From Corynebacterium faecale (lineage in GTDB: Bacteria > Actinomycetota > Actinomycetes > Mycobacteriales > Mycobacteriaceae): DNA of 64,000 nucleotides. The stretch spans positions 2,108,001 to 2,172,000 of the forward strand of contig NZ_CP047204.1 in NCBI RefSeq assembly GCF_030408735.1, written 5' to 3'. The position numbers and the translations under genes are program-made. Position 1 is the stretch's first letter. Each line of letters starts with the position of its first letter. Positions 43,849 through 52,457 of the stretch are shown here, in pieces. A model generated the notes under the pieces. The model was not told the DNA's origin, ran no database searches, and saw only the letters and a program-made list of their open reading frames with translations.

Positions 43849-43880
43849 CAGTGTGCCAGGGGTGTTGGTGATTGTGTCGG

Positions 43881-43886
43881 TATTGT
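43881..43886 (+). promoter_or_regulatory. -10 element of TPM-domain gene, leaderless
   Basis: TATTGT ends seven bases before ATG 43894. Confidence 0.5.
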
Positions 43887-43893
43887 GGTGCGC

Positions 43894-45963
43894 ATGAACA
43901 AGCGTGTGGAGAATGTCCGTCAGTACATGGCTCGGGTGATGACCACGTCCGCGGCCGCATTAGCCCTGGGCGCAGGTGGGGTGCTCCTCGTTGGTACCTT
44001 CCCGGTGTCCGCCAACGAGGTGGTGCTCGCCGAGGCACCACAGCTCTATTCGGAGCGGGTCACCGATTACACCGGCACGCTGTCCGGGTCGGATATCTCC
44101 GCCATCGAAGAGGCCATCAACACCGCGCGCACTGAGGAACAGCGGGAGATCTTCGTGGTGTTCCTCAACTCCTTTGACGGGGCGGACCCGGATGCCTGGA
44201 CACAGCAGGCACTGACCACCAACGGTGGTGGCAACGTGCTCATCTACGCGGTAGCTCCTGATGAAGGCCTGTTTGGCATCCAGGCTGGCCAGCAGTGGAC
44301 CGATGCTGAACTTGATAGTGCCTACAACGCCACCTATGCACAGCTTGTTGAAGGCGACTTCGTCCAGTCCGCCATTGATCTTGCGGAGTCTGTCACCGGC
44401 GGCGCAGGAGGCTCCGAGGTCTCCGGTGAGTCGCTCGCCTGGCTGGGCGCAGCCGGCGCTGGCGTGGTGGCCGCCGGTGGTGGCCTGTGGGCCTACAACC
44501 GCAACCGTCGGAAGAAGGAAAACACAGCAACGCTTGCCGACGCCCGCAACATCGACCCCCGTGACACCAACCGCCTGATGCAGCTGCCGATGGAGACCCT
44601 GGAATCCCTGGCTGAGGAGGAACTGGCATCCACTGATGAATCCATCCGCCGCGGCAAGGAGGAACTGGAGATCGCCCAGGCGGAGTTCGGTCCTGAGCGC
44701 ACCCGCAGTTTCACCCGCGCGATGAACCATTCCCAGTCCACCCTGCAGAAGGCGTTCGGGCTTCAGCAGCGGCTCAACGATTCCATTCCGGAATCAGAGG
44801 CCGAAAAGCGCGCCATGCTGGTGGAGATCATCTCCTCCTGCGGCCAGGCGGATGACGCCCTGGACGCGGAGGCGGAGAACTTCGCAGAGATGCGCAATCT
44901 CCTGGTCAATGCCGAATCCAAACTGGATGAGATCACCCAGAAGACCATCGATGTGCGCACCCGCCTACCCAAGGTGTCCGCCACCCTGGAAGACCTGCGT
45001 ACCCGTTACAGCTCAGGCGTTCTGGAGAGCATCGATGACAACGTGGAACTGGCCACCGCAGCGCTTGATGAATCAGAGAAGGTCCTCTCCACCGCACGCG
45101 AACTGCAGGCAAAACCCGCCGGCCAGCAGGGTGGCCTGGTCGAAGCCATCCGGGAGGCTGAGCACGCCGTGGCCACCGCCGACCGCATGCTCGAAGGTGT
45201 GGAACACGCCGATGAGAACATCGCGGTGGCGCGAGGCAATGTCTCCGACCTGATCACCGAGATCGAGGAGGAGATCGCCGAAGCCGCGCAGCTGAAGAGG
45301 CAGGCCAGCCAGGACGGAACCCGGGCAGACTGGGATGCCCTCGACGATGCGGTCCGCCGCGCGGCCGAGGCGCTCACCACCGCGCGTGCCGACGCAGAGA
45401 CAGACCCCCTGGGCACCTACACCGAGCTCACCGACATCGACTCCGACCTGGATGTCCAACTCGATGCAGTTCGAGCCACCGCCGCAGACCAGCAGCGTCA
45501 ACTCCGTGTCTTCGATCAGCAGCTGGAGGCTGCCACCAAGCAGATCCAAAGTGCTGAGGATCTGGTGTCCACCCGTGGGCGCATCGTGAAGTCCGATGCC
45601 CGGACCCACCTGGCCAACGCCAGGAAACTGCACGCCATGGCGCAGCAGAGCCGGGTCTCCGACACCCGCGCAGCTACCGAATATGCGCGCCAGGCATCTG
45701 TGGCGGCCCAGCGTGCCACCAAGTCCGCTCGTTCTGATATCAACGATTACAACAACCGCATGAACCGTCAGAACCGCTCCGGTGGCACCGGTGGTGCGAT
45801 CGTTGCCGGCATGGTGATCAACTCCATCCTCAACAGCGGTGGTCGCGGTGGAGGATTTGGAGGCGGTGGATTCGGAGGAGGTGGCTTTGGCGGAGGCGGC
45901 GGGTTCGGTGGCGGAGGCGGCTTTGGCGGTGGAGGCGGCGGGTTCCGCGGAGGCCGCTTCTAA
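43894..45963 (+). CDS. TPM-domain coiled-coil membrane protein with glycine-rich tail
   Basis: 689 residues. Signal peptide (residues 1-40, AAALALGAGGVLLVGTF ending VSA-NE), an extracytoplasmic TPM domain (about 50-165: YSERVTDYTGTLSGSDISAI, EIFVVFLNSFDG, NVLIYAVAPDEGLFGIQAGQ), a membrane helix (about 182-202), then some 430 residues of cytoplasmic charged coiled coil rich in Glu, Ala and Arg, and a tail of FGGGG repeats (about 645-689). Rv2345-type protein. TPM domains occur in membrane proteins such as Psb32 and bacterial homologues; function here unknown. Upstream longer frame is excluded by the leaderless -10. Confidence 0.85.
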   Translation: MNKRVENVRQYMARVMTTSAAALALGAGGVLLVGTFPVSANEVVLAEAPQLYSERVTDYTGTLSGSDISAIEEAINTARTEEQREIFVVFLNSFDGADPDAWTQQALTTNGGGNVLIYAVAPDEGLFGIQAGQQWTDAELDSAYNATYAQLVEGDFVQSAIDLAESVTGGAGGSEVSGESLAWLGAAGAGVVAAGGGLWAYNRNRRKKENTATLADARNIDPRDTNRLMQLPMETLESLAEEELASTDESIRRGKEELEIAQAEFGPERTRSFTRAMNHSQSTLQKAFGLQQRLNDSIPESEAEKRAMLVEIISSCGQADDALDAEAENFAEMRNLLVNAESKLDEITQKTIDVRTRLPKVSATLEDLRTRYSSGVLESIDDNVELATAALDESEKVLSTARELQAKPAGQQGGLVEAIREAEHAVATADRMLEGVEHADENIAVARGNVSDLITEIEEEIAEAAQLKRQASQDGTRADWDALDDAVRRAAEALTTARADAETDPLGTYTELTDIDSDLDVQLDAVRATAADQQRQLRVFDQQLEAATKQIQSAEDLVSTRGRIVKSDARTHLANARKLHAMAQQSRVSDTRAATEYARQASVAAQRATKSARSDINDYNNRMNRQNRSGGTGGAIVAGMVINSILNSGGRGGGFGGGGFGGGGFGGGGGFGGGGGFGGGGGGFRGGRF

Positions 45964-45975
45964 GAAACCCCGGGG

Positions 45976-46464
45976 TCAGATCCTCGGTCGTCTCACAGCC
46001 GAATCCACCAACACACAACCCCAGCTGAGGAACACCGCATCAACGAAGGGGAGTTTCTCCTCCCCTGCGGTGCCCACCTGGAATTCCACGCGCCCGCTCG
46101 TCATGGGACGCATGCGGGCCACCTCCACGCCTCCATTGGTGATCATGCGTTCCTTGCGCCACGGAGAGACCCTCCGCAGTTCATAGACGCGGTCGCCGCA
46201 TCGGGCGACCAGTTCGCTCACGGAGAAGGATTCCTGGGTAATCGTGTACACCGAGCCATCGGAGGTGGTTGCCCGGCACCGGAATCTCATCGCGCCGGGG
46301 GTGGATTCGATGAGGAGGCGTTCATGTGCAACGTAGAGAACATCGGATCTGACATCGGCGATGATCTCACCGGATTCGTCGAAAAGCTCATTGCCGAGCC
46401 ATGCCCAGGTTTCCCGGGTGTGCGCTCCGAAGATGCCCGCTTTGGGGCGTTTCGTTTTGTCCAT
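45976..46464 (-). CDS. Conserved hypothetical protein, paralogue-like of next gene
   Basis: 162 residues from ATG 46462-46464. Beta-rich soluble protein: WAWLGNELFDESGEIIADVR, VLYVAHERLLIES, GSVYTITQESFSVSELVARC, and PFVDAVFLSWGCVLVDSAV at the C-terminus. Pattern and the final VFLSW match the neighbouring 190-residue protein (EVFLSWITRKTLES), suggesting tandem duplication. No signal, no membrane helix. Follows that gene by 39 bases on the same strand, so probably co-transcribed. Not recognised. Confidence 0.7.
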   Translation of the reverse strand: MDKTKRPKAGIFGAHTRETWAWLGNELFDESGEIIADVRSDVLYVAHERLLIESTPGAMRFRCRATTSDGSVYTITQESFSVSELVARCGDRVYELRRVSPWRKERMITNGGVEVARMRPMTSGRVEFQVGTAGEEKLPFVDAVFLSWGCVLVDSAVRRPRI

Positions 46465-46503
46465 GTGAAATACCTGGGGCTTCAATTACCTCGGCGAAGG
46501 GGA

Positions 46504-47076
46504 TCAGGTGAACATCAAGAAGATGATGATCGGGGTGAGCACAATCAAAAAGATGGTCAGGCCCCAGCTGGAACCGAGCATCCGGGATTCCAGGGTCTTG
46601 CGGGTGATCCAGGAGAGGAACACTTCCTGCTCGCGGGGCAGCTGCACTCCCTCCTCGAACTCCAGGATTGCGCGGCGCAGTCCGTTGTTCACACCGGTGA
46701 ACTGACCTACTTTGTCAGAATTGGCATCATCGATGATCCAGTTGGCCTTGTTCTCATTGATGGCCACCATGTGCACGCCATCCATGTCGATATCAACGTT
46801 CTTGGCTTTGGAAAAGCCCTTCTCGCCAGGGTTCGCAGTGAACACCCTGCCATCGGGCAGAGTTGCAGAGGCTGTGCCATCGATATCGAAGGATAACTGC
46901 CACTCCTGATCCCCCACCACAGCTGTGGAGGTGAAAGCCTTGGAGGTGGAATCACCGAAGGTTCCCAGCTGTGCCTGTTCATCCCCGCGGAGGAGGTCGG
47001 TGGAAATCTGGCCCTCAATCTTGGTGCGTTTGCCCCAGGAGGTGTACTCGGTCACGGCGAGATCCTTCGTGGTCAT
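46504..47076 (-). CDS. Conserved hypothetical protein with C-terminal membrane anchor
   Basis: 190 residues. Beta-rich cytosolic domain (WQLSFDIDGTASATLPDGRV, GVHMVAINENKANWIIDDAN, QFTGVNNGLRRAILEFEEG) ends with VFLSWITRKTLES and a single C-terminal helix GLTIFLIVLTPIIIFLMF at 171-188, so a tail-anchored protein. Probable paralogue of the 162-residue protein downstream. ATG 47074-47076 with TATTCT six bases upstream (leaderless). Function unknown. The pair sits between the TPM-domain gene (convergent) and glyS (same strand). Confidence 0.75.
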   Translation of the reverse strand: MTTKDLAVTEYTSWGKRTKIEGQISTDLLRGDEQAQLGTFGDSTSKAFTSTAVVGDQEWQLSFDIDGTASATLPDGRVFTANPGEKGFSKAKNVDIDMDGVHMVAINENKANWIIDDANSDKVGQFTGVNNGLRRAILEFEEGVQLPREQEVFLSWITRKTLESRMLGSSWGLTIFLIVLTPIIIFLMFT

Positions 47077-47082
47077 GAAAAC

Positions 47083-47088
47083 AGAATA
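47083..47088 (-). promoter_or_regulatory. -10 element of the tail-anchored protein gene, leaderless
   Basis: TATTCT on the minus strand ends six bases before ATG 47074-47076 and its first base overlaps the end of the glyS terminator stem. Confidence 0.45.
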
Positions 47089-47113
47089 GCACCGGCTGTA
47101 CCCAGCCGGTGCT
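47088..47113 (-). terminator. Terminator of glyS
   Basis: AGCACCGGCTG (47088-47098) and CAGCCGGTGCT (47103-47113) form a perfect 11-bp stem with a 4-base loop; on the minus strand ATTCTGTTTTC follows. Confidence 0.8.
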
Positions 47114-47152
47114 TCCCCTCTTCCACTGCTTACACAGCGCTACTTCTGATGC

Positions 47153-48538
47153 CTAGCAGCCGAGCAGCTGCTGTGCGAGGTAACCCTGGAGCTCATCCAG
47201 TGGAACACGGACCTGCTCCATGGTGTCACGCTCACGGACGGTGACAGCGTTGTCTTCCAGGGTGTCAAAGTCCACGGTGATACAGAACGGCGTTCCGATC
47301 TCATCCTGGCGACGGTAACGACGTCCGATGGCACCGGAGGTGTCGTAGTCAACGTTCCAGAACTGGCGCAGCTCAGCTGCCAGCTTCTCGGCCGGGCCGG
47401 ACAGCTCAGGTTTCTTGGACAGTGGCAGGACGGCGACCTTGACCGGAGCCAGACGACGGTCCAGCTTCAGCACGACGCGCTTGTCCACTCCACCCTTGGA
47501 GTTTGGAGCCTCATCCTCGTGGTAGGCATCCATGAGGAAGACCATCATCGCGCGACCGAGACCCGCGGCAGGCTCGATGACGAACGGGATCCAGCGCTCT
47601 CCGGTCTCCTGATCGAAGTAGGACAGATCCTCACCGGAGCCTTCGGAGTGGACACGCAGATCGTAGTCGGTGCGGTTGGCGATACCCTCGAGCTCGCCCC
47701 ACTTGGTGTTGGCGAAATTGAAGGCGTATTCGATGTCAACGGTGCGCTTGGAGTAGTGGGACAGCTTCTCCTGCGGGTGTTCGTAAAGGCGCAGGTTCTC
47801 CGGGTTCACACCCAGATCGATGTACCACTGGTGGCGAGCATCGATCCAGTACTGGTGCCACTCTTCATCCTCGCCCGGCTTGACAAAGAATTCCATCTCC
47901 ATCTGCTCGAACTCTCGGGTACGGAAAATGAAGTTACCCGGGGTGATCTCATTACGGAAGGACTTGCCGATGTTGGCGATGCCGAACGGTGGCTTGATGC
48001 GGGAGGAGTTCATCACGTTCTTGAAGTTGACGAAGATGCCCTGTGCCGTCTCCGGACGCAGGTAGTGCAGACCCTCCTCATCATCAACAGGGCCCAGGTA
48101 GGTCTTGAGCAGACCGGAGAAGGCCTTCGGCTCAGTCCAGTTGCCCGGCTGGCCGGTGACCGGATCATTGATGTCAGCGAGACCATTGACCGGTGGGTGG
48201 CCGTGCTTCTCCTCGTACTCCTCGAGCAGGTGATCAGCGCGGTAACGCTTGTGGGTGTGGAGGGACTCCACCAGGGGGTCGGTGAAGACCTCAACGTGGC
48301 CGGAGGTGACCCAGACCTGACGAGGCAGGATGACAGAGGTGTCCACGCCAACCACGTCCGGGCGGGATGTGACCATGGTGCGCCACCACTGGCGCTTGAT
48401 GTTCTCCTTCAGTTCCACACCGAGGGGGCCGTAATCCCATGCGGAGCGGGTGCCGCCGTAGATCTCACCACAGGGGTACACCAGTCCACGTCGTTTACAC
48501 AGATTAACAACGGTGTCGATGATCGATTGCTGAGCCAC
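47153..48538 (-). CDS. glyS: Glycyl-tRNA synthetase (alpha2 type)
   Basis: 461 residues from GTG 48536-48538, with GGAGAG nine bases upstream. Charges tRNA-Gly. Class II homodimeric (eukaryote/archaea-like) Gly[42 protein letters not shown], the motif 2 region [15 protein letters not shown], and motif 3 with the C-terminal anticodon domain [20 protein letters not shown]. The longer upstream frame has no start support. Precedes the znr-zur pair divergently. Ends with a strong hairpin. Confidence 0.96.
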   Translation of the reverse strand: MAQQSIIDTVVNLCKRRGLVYPCGEIYGGTRSAWDYGPLGVELKENIKRQWWRTMVTSRPDVVGVDTSVILPRQVWVTSGHVEVFTDPLVESLHTHKRYRADHLLEEYEEKHGHPPVNGLADINDPVTGQPGNWTEPKAFSGLLKTYLGPVDDEEGLHYLRPETAQGIFVNFKNVMNSSRIKPPFGIANIGKSFRNEITPGNFIFRTREFEQMEMEFFVKPGEDEEWHQYWIDARHQWYIDLGVNPENLRLYEHPQEKLSHYSKRTVDIEYAFNFANTKWGELEGIANRTDYDLRVHSEGSGEDLSYFDQETGERWIPFVIEPAAGLGRAMMVFLMDAYHEDEAPNSKGGVDKRVVLKLDRRLAPVKVAVLPLSKKPELSGPAEKLAAELRQFWNVDYDTSGAIGRRYRRQDEIGTPFCITVDFDTLEDNAVTVRERDTMEQVRVPLDELQGYLAQQLLGC

Positions 48539-48861
48539 GTCGGATGCTCTCCTCCAGGTCGATTGCTGATTCAAGTGTCCCCATCTAAAAGGACAGACCT
48601 TGACAATCCTAGCCCAACAGGTGGAATAACCACCGCTCGGCCCCGACAACGCAGATTCTTCTACCCGTATCCGTAAATACATCACAAGGGGTTAAGCAGA
48701 CATATGGACAGCGGCGAAATTAATGCCCCACGGTTACCCCCAGATGCTGCCTAGGGTATTTACAAAATGCCAATTACGCCAGGGTAACCGGCTATAGTAA
48801 CAGATAAGTTGCCAATTCCGGGGGCTCTACCCCAGGGTTTCCGGCCCGGAAGGAGACCTCC
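48539..48861. other. Divergent glyS/znr promoter region
   Basis: 323 bases without a gene. For glyS a TAGGAT hexamer (minus strand, 48606-48611) would give a leader of about 60 bases. For znr a TATAGT (48793-48798) gives a leader near 57 bases. The znr leader contains CCGG and GGGG/CCCC arms (48819-48850) able to fold. I do not see a clear Zur box. Confidence 0.45.
48793..48798 (+). promoter_or_regulatory. -10 element of znr
   Basis: TATAGT, about 63 bases upstream of ATG 48862, in GGCTATAGTAACAG. Confidence 0.5.
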
Positions 48862-49260
48862 ATGGTAAAAGACTCAACCCGCAGTTTCATTGCGCCGTTG
48901 GAAGATGAAGTGGATCAATCCATTTCTTCCTATCCCGCTACCAGAACCACAACGGATTCCACCGATCTGGGCTCCCCGGAAAATGTTGCAGCCATCAGCT
49001 CGCTGATCCGTGCCGTGGATTCACCCCTGCGTATCCGCATGTTGATTGCCCTGAATGAGCGTCCACACTATGTGTCTGAACTTGTCGCTCTCGTGGGTAG
49101 TTCCCAGCCACTGGTGAGTCAGCATCTGAAGGTGCTCAAAGGTGTGAATCTGGTTAACGCTGATCGCATGGGTCGCCAGATGTCCTACTCGCTTGCCCAG
49201 CCCATGGCCATTGACCTGCTCAAGCTGGCGTTGGAAGCTGCAAACAAGACTTCCGAGTAG
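48862..49260 (+). CDS. znr: ArsR/SmtB-family zinc-responsive regulator (Znr)
   Basis: 132 residues. Winged-helix ArsR repressor: AISSLIRAVDSPLRIRMLIALNE, then HYVSELVALVGSSQPLVSQHLKVLKGVNLVNADRMGRQMSYSL, the recognition helix and wing. The N-terminal 40 residues are unstructured with a poly-Thr/Ser stretch. In C. glutamicum the cg2500 homologue (Znr) responds to zinc and partners with zur; M. tuberculosis SmtB (Rv2358) lies before furB in the same order. Metal-binding residues are not certain: no ELCV-type cysteine motif is present, so alpha5-type sites are likely. AAGGAG seven bases before ATG. Confidence 0.88.
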   Translation: MVKDSTRSFIAPLEDEVDQSISSYPATRTTTDSTDLGSPENVAAISSLIRAVDSPLRIRMLIALNERPHYVSELVALVGSSQPLVSQHLKVLKGVNLVNADRMGRQMSYSLAQPMAIDLLKLALEAANKTSE

Positions 49261-49310
49261 TATCAGCGGTAATCACAGCGGTTTTTCCTAGAGTGGTGAG
49301 GAGGACGGCG

Positions 49311-49739
49311 ATGAGCCTGAATCGACACGGTGAGAAGTCCACACCAAAACTCGGTGTGCGCAGCACCAGGCAACGCAAGGCTGTGGTGGAGATCCTGGAA
49401 GAGATAGATAATTTCGCCTCTGCCAAGGCCATTCATGCTGAGCTTAATTCCCGCGAACATTCGGTTGGGTTGACCACGGTCTACCGCACACTTCAGTCAT
49501 TGGCGGAGATCGGCGCGGTGGATGTTCTCAACGTCACCGGTGGTGAGACCCTGTACCGCCAATGCCACGATGAGGGACACCACCATCACCTGGTGTGCAC
49601 CCAGTGCGGCAGGACCGAGGAAATCGATGGTGGCCCGGTGGAATCCTGGGCTAAGAACGTGGCAGACTCCCATGGTTTCAGCGTGACCAGCCACGAAGCG
49701 GAGATCTTCGGACTGTGCCCCGCGTGCCGGAATAACTGA
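49311..49739 (+). CDS. zur: Zinc uptake regulator Zur (FurB)
   Basis: 142 residues. Fur-family repressor of zinc import genes: N-terminal winged helix (STRQRKAVVEILEEIDNFAS, VGLTTVYRTLQSLAEIGAVD) and C-terminal metal domain with HHHHLVCTQCGRTEEI, SWAKNVADSHGFSVTSHEAE, GLCPACRNN: structural CxxC pairs and the histidine/glutamate ligands. ATG 49311 is set by GAGGAGG about seven bases upstream; the frame begins earlier with a GTG. 50 bases after znr, so one operon. Convergent with mbfA. Confidence 0.94.
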   Translation: MSLNRHGEKSTPKLGVRSTRQRKAVVEILEEIDNFASAKAIHAELNSREHSVGLTTVYRTLQSLAEIGAVDVLNVTGGETLYRQCHDEGHHHHLVCTQCGRTEEIDGGPVESWAKNVADSHGFSVTSHEAEIFGLCPACRNN

Positions 49740-49744
49740 CCCGG

Positions 49745-50833
49745 TTATAGGATCATCCCGAAGGCGAGGCCGAGCATATAAGTCACGGATGCTGCCCCGA
49801 ATCCGATGCCGAGCTGTCGAAGGGCACGGTACAGAGGTGGTCTTCCTGACAGCACACCGGTGATTCCGCCTGTCAGCAGCAGGGAGACACCCACGAGAAT
49901 GAGTGACACCACGCCGGCCACCAGTCCGGTCAGTCCGATCACGTGGGGGATGATCGGGATGAAGGCACCTACGGCGAAGCTGAGGAAGCTGAACAGAGCG
50001 GCTGAGCGGGCGCTTCCTGTCTCGGGACGGTCTTCGGTGGGGATGAGGGGGGCGTCGTCAAGCTCACCCAGGCGGGCAAAGACCGCCGCTGCCTTCGCCG
50101 CCGCCTCCCCCTCCCCCAGGCCACGCGCGCGGTAGACAAGCTCCAACTCATTGGCATCCACGTCAAGTTCCGGGATGGCCTTCTGGGCATCCGGATCGGG
50201 CGTGGAGGCATCAAGCAACTCGAGCTGTGAACGCACCGATATGTACTCACCGGCGGCCATGGACAGCGCACCGGAGAGCAGACCGGACACACCGGTCAGC
50301 AACACGATCTGGGGTGCCACCCCGGATGCCATCACGCCGATCACCAACGCGAGGTTGGACACCAGCCCATCATTCACCCCGAACACCGAGGCGCGGAAAT
50401 TGCCACTCATCCGTTCCCTGCCGCGGGTGGCCAATCCGCGGATGACCTCTGCGTGGATGCGTTCATCAGCACTCATCTGATCCGTGGCATCGGCATCATT
50501 GGTGTACGGGCTCCGCGATTCCGCGGACTGCATCAACGCAAGCGAGAACACCGAGCCGAAATTCCTGGCCAACCCTCCAAGGATGCGGGTGCGCAGATCC
50601 GGTTTACCCGGTTGCCCCACCTCAGACCCGAGCAGGTCACGCCAGTGCGCCTCGTGCCGGGATTCCGCGTCAGCCAGGCGCAGGAGGATCTCGCGTTCCT
50701 CACCCGTGCGTTTACCCGCCAGCTCCCGGTAGACCTCGGCTTCCGCGCGTTCATTGGCAAGGTACCGACGCCATCGACGAAGCTGATCAGGGGTGGGTTT
50801 TTCAGGAATGGTCCTCGTCGGATCGTCGCTCAT
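49745..50833 (-). CDS. MbfA-type ferritin-like/VIT1 membrane metal exporter
   Basis: 362 residues. N-terminal ferritin-like di-iron domain (about 20-130) with E residues in YLANERAEAEVYRELAGKR, LRLADAESRHEAHW and SADERIHAEV, then a VIT1/CCC1 membrane domain (about 145-362) with FRASVFGVNDGLVSNLALVI, ALSMAAGEYISVRSQLELL and five helices. MbfA/VIT proteins export Fe2+ or Mn2+ from the cytosol. The ribosome site AGAGGGA precedes the ATG but is part of a hairpin. It lies downstream of uppS on the same strand and is convergent with zur, suggesting a local metal-homeostasis cluster. Confidence 0.88.
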   Translation of the reverse strand: MSDDPTRTIPEKPTPDQLRRWRRYLANERAEAEVYRELAGKRTGEEREILLRLADAESRHEAHWRDLLGSEVGQPGKPDLRTRILGGLARNFGSVFSLALMQSAESRSPYTNDADATDQMSADERIHAEVIRGLATRGRERMSGNFRASVFGVNDGLVSNLALVIGVMASGVAPQIVLLTGVSGLLSGALSMAAGEYISVRSQLELLDASTPDPDAQKAIPELDVDANELELVYRARGLGEGEAAAKAAAVFARLGELDDAPLIPTEDRPETGSARSAALFSFLSFAVGAFIPIIPHVIGLTGLVAGVVSLILVGVSLLLTGGITGVLSGRPPLYRALRQLGIGFGAASVTYMLGLAFGMIL

Positions 50834-50838
50834 GTGCA

Positions 50839-50857
50839 GTCCCTCTTCTGAAGGGAC
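50839..50857 (-). promoter_or_regulatory. Hairpin containing the mbfA ribosome site
   Basis: On the minus strand GTCCCT and AGGGAC form a 6-bp stem with the loop TCAGAAG. The 3' arm is the AGAGGGAC ribosome site, five bases before the ATG. A second hairpin, TCCACAG-GATCTCA-CTGTGGA (50860-50880), sits just upstream. Confidence 0.5.
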
Positions 50858-50859
50858 GT

Positions 50860-50880
50860 TCCACAGGATCTCACTGTGGA
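50860..50880 (-). terminator. Hairpin between uppS and mbfA
   Basis: TCCACAG (50860-50866) pairs perfectly over 7 bp with CTGTGGA (50874-50880). Either the uppS terminator or part of an mbfA leader structure; no U-tract. Confidence 0.4.
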
Positions 50881-50911
50881 CGCGGTCATCCCCTCTGTCT
50901 AGGAAGCGAGT

Positions 50912-51661
50912 CTAGGCGGTACCGAAACGACGGTCGCGACGGGCATACTCCTCCACAGCATTGAAGAGATCCTGCGGGGTGAAATCCGGGAAGAGTTTAT
51001 CCTGGTACACCATCTCCGCATAGGCCGATTGCCAGAGGAGAAAATTGGAGGTCCGTTTCTCACCGGAGGGACGCAGGAAGAGATCCACATCCGGCATGTC
51101 CGGTTCATCGAGGAAGTTCGGGAAGGTCTTCTCCGTGATCTGCTCCGGGCGGAGTTCACCCTGAGCCGCCAGACGGGCGATCTCGCGGGCCGCATCGATG
51201 ATCTCAGCGCGTCCACCGTAATTCACACACATGGCCAGGGTCATGGTGGTGTTGTCCTTGGTCAGCTCTTCAGCTGCCTCCAGTTCACGGATGACCGAAC
51301 GCCACAGACGCGGACGCCGACCAACCCACCGTACGCGCACGCCCTTCCGGTTGAGTTCATCACGCTGGCGGCGCAGCACATCGCGGTTGAAGCCCATGAG
51401 GAACCGGACTTCATCGGTGGAGCGGCGCCAGTTCTCCGTGGAGAAGGCATACGCAGAGAGGTAGGGCACCCCGAGTGCCAGGCAGGCATCGACCACATCC
51501 ATGAGCACGGCTTCGCCGCGTCGGTGGCCCTCGGTGCGCTTCATGCCCTTTTCAGTCGCCCAGCGACCGTTTCCATCCATCACCAGGGCGATATGCTCCG
51601 GGAGGAATTGGGCGGGAATGTTGGGGGGTACAAGTTCGCTCACAATGATCCATTGTGCCAT
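50912..51661 (-). CDS. uppS: Undecaprenyl (polyprenyl) diphosphate synthase
   Basis: 249 residues. cis-Prenyltransferase that condenses isopentenyl diphosphate into the C50-C55 carrier for peptidoglycan and arabinogalactan. Signature [13 protein letters not shown] with the catalytic aspartate, [27 protein letters not shown], and the C-terminal [23 protein letters not shown]. Rv2361c type. ATG 51659-51661, ten bases after recO; an in-frame GTG at 51641-51643 has no better ribosome site. Confidence 0.96.
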   Translation of the reverse strand: MAQWIIVSELVPPNIPAQFLPEHIALVMDGNGRWATEKGMKRTEGHRRGEAVLMDVVDACLALGVPYLSAYAFSTENWRRSTDEVRFLMGFNRDVLRRQRDELNRKGVRVRWVGRRPRLWRSVIRELEAAEELTKDNTTMTLAMCVNYGGRAEIIDAAREIARLAAQGELRPEQITEKTFPNFLDEPDMPDVDLFLRPSGEKRTSNFLLWQSAYAEMVYQDKLFPDFTPQDLFNAVEEYARRDRRFGTA

Positions 51662-51671
51662 GCCGGGATTG

Positions 51672-52400
51672 TCACACCTGGTCGAGTACCTCAAGTGTGG
51701 GAAGTTTGCGTTCCAGGTGCCACTGCAGGTGAGCTGTGGTGAGCCGGTGGATGGTGCCGGTGAGCTCCGGGTGTTCTGCCAGCACACGGTCACCCGCTCC
51801 CCTGGCCAGCAGCCACATCATGTGGAGGGCCTCAGCAGGAATCTCTGCACTGCCCTGTGGCCTGCAGTAGAGACAGACCGCACCACCGGCCCCCGGATGG
51901 AAGGCGGTGTGTGGGCCGGCGCGCCCGCACTGGGCACAGTCGAAGAGACTCGGGGCCCAGCCGGCGTGCTCCATGGAGCGGAGCATGAACTCATCAAGCA
52001 GGAGCACCGGATGAGGTGCACCCTGCATCCGTTGCAGAATCCCGGCGGTGGCATCAAAAAGATGTGGCCCCTCATCCATGGGGGCGATGTGTGAGGCTAT
52101 CTCCAGGACAGCGGAGGCTGCTGAGTAGCGTTTGAAATCGTCGATGATGCCGGAGGCGTAGTAACCGACGGTGTCCGCCCCGGAGATGGTGGACAGGTTG
52201 CGCCCCGGGTAGAGCTGGACATCAAGTTCCACAAAGAGTTGGAGGCGGGAGCCGAACCGGGATTTGGAGCGTCGCACGCCCTTGGCCACGCCCCGGACGA
52301 TGCCGTGGTCGCGGGTGAGCAGGACGATGACACGGTCGGCCTCCCCGAAGTCATGGGTACGCACCACCAGGGCACGATCCCGGTAACTTTCCCTGCGCAC
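51672..52400 (-). CDS. recO: DNA repair protein RecO
   Basis: 242 residues. Helps RecF/RecR load RecA at gaps. N-terminal OB-fold ([40 protein letters not shown]) and C-terminal helical domain with the zinc-finger cysteines [10 protein letters not shown] and [13 protein letters not shown] start at 52398-52400 with AAGGGTAGG upstream. Between era and uppS in the conserved actinobacterial order. Confidence 0.94.
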   Translation of the reverse strand: MRRESYRDRALVVRTHDFGEADRVIVLLTRDHGIVRGVAKGVRRSKSRFGSRLQLFVELDVQLYPGRNLSTISGADTVGYYASGIIDDFKRYSAASAVLEIASHIAPMDEGPHLFDATAGILQRMQGAPHPVLLLDEFMLRSMEHAGWAPSLFDCAQCGRAGPHTAFHPGAGGAVCLYCRPQGSAEIPAEALHMMWLLARGAGDRVLAEHPELTGTIHRLTTAHLQWHLERKLPTLEVLDQV

Positions 52401-52457
52401 GCGCCTACCCTTTCACTCCCCTGCCAACTCCGGCTGTGATCCGAACCGCAGGGTCTG

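Noticed and set aside
45835..45960. GGTGGAGG-rich tract as a repeat element or G-quadruplex
   Set aside because: It is in-frame coding for the glycine-rich tail of the TPM protein and is explained by that.
48480..48690. T-box leader for glyS
   Set aside because: The glyS leader appears only about 60 bases long and I see no T-box sequence or antiterminator structure.
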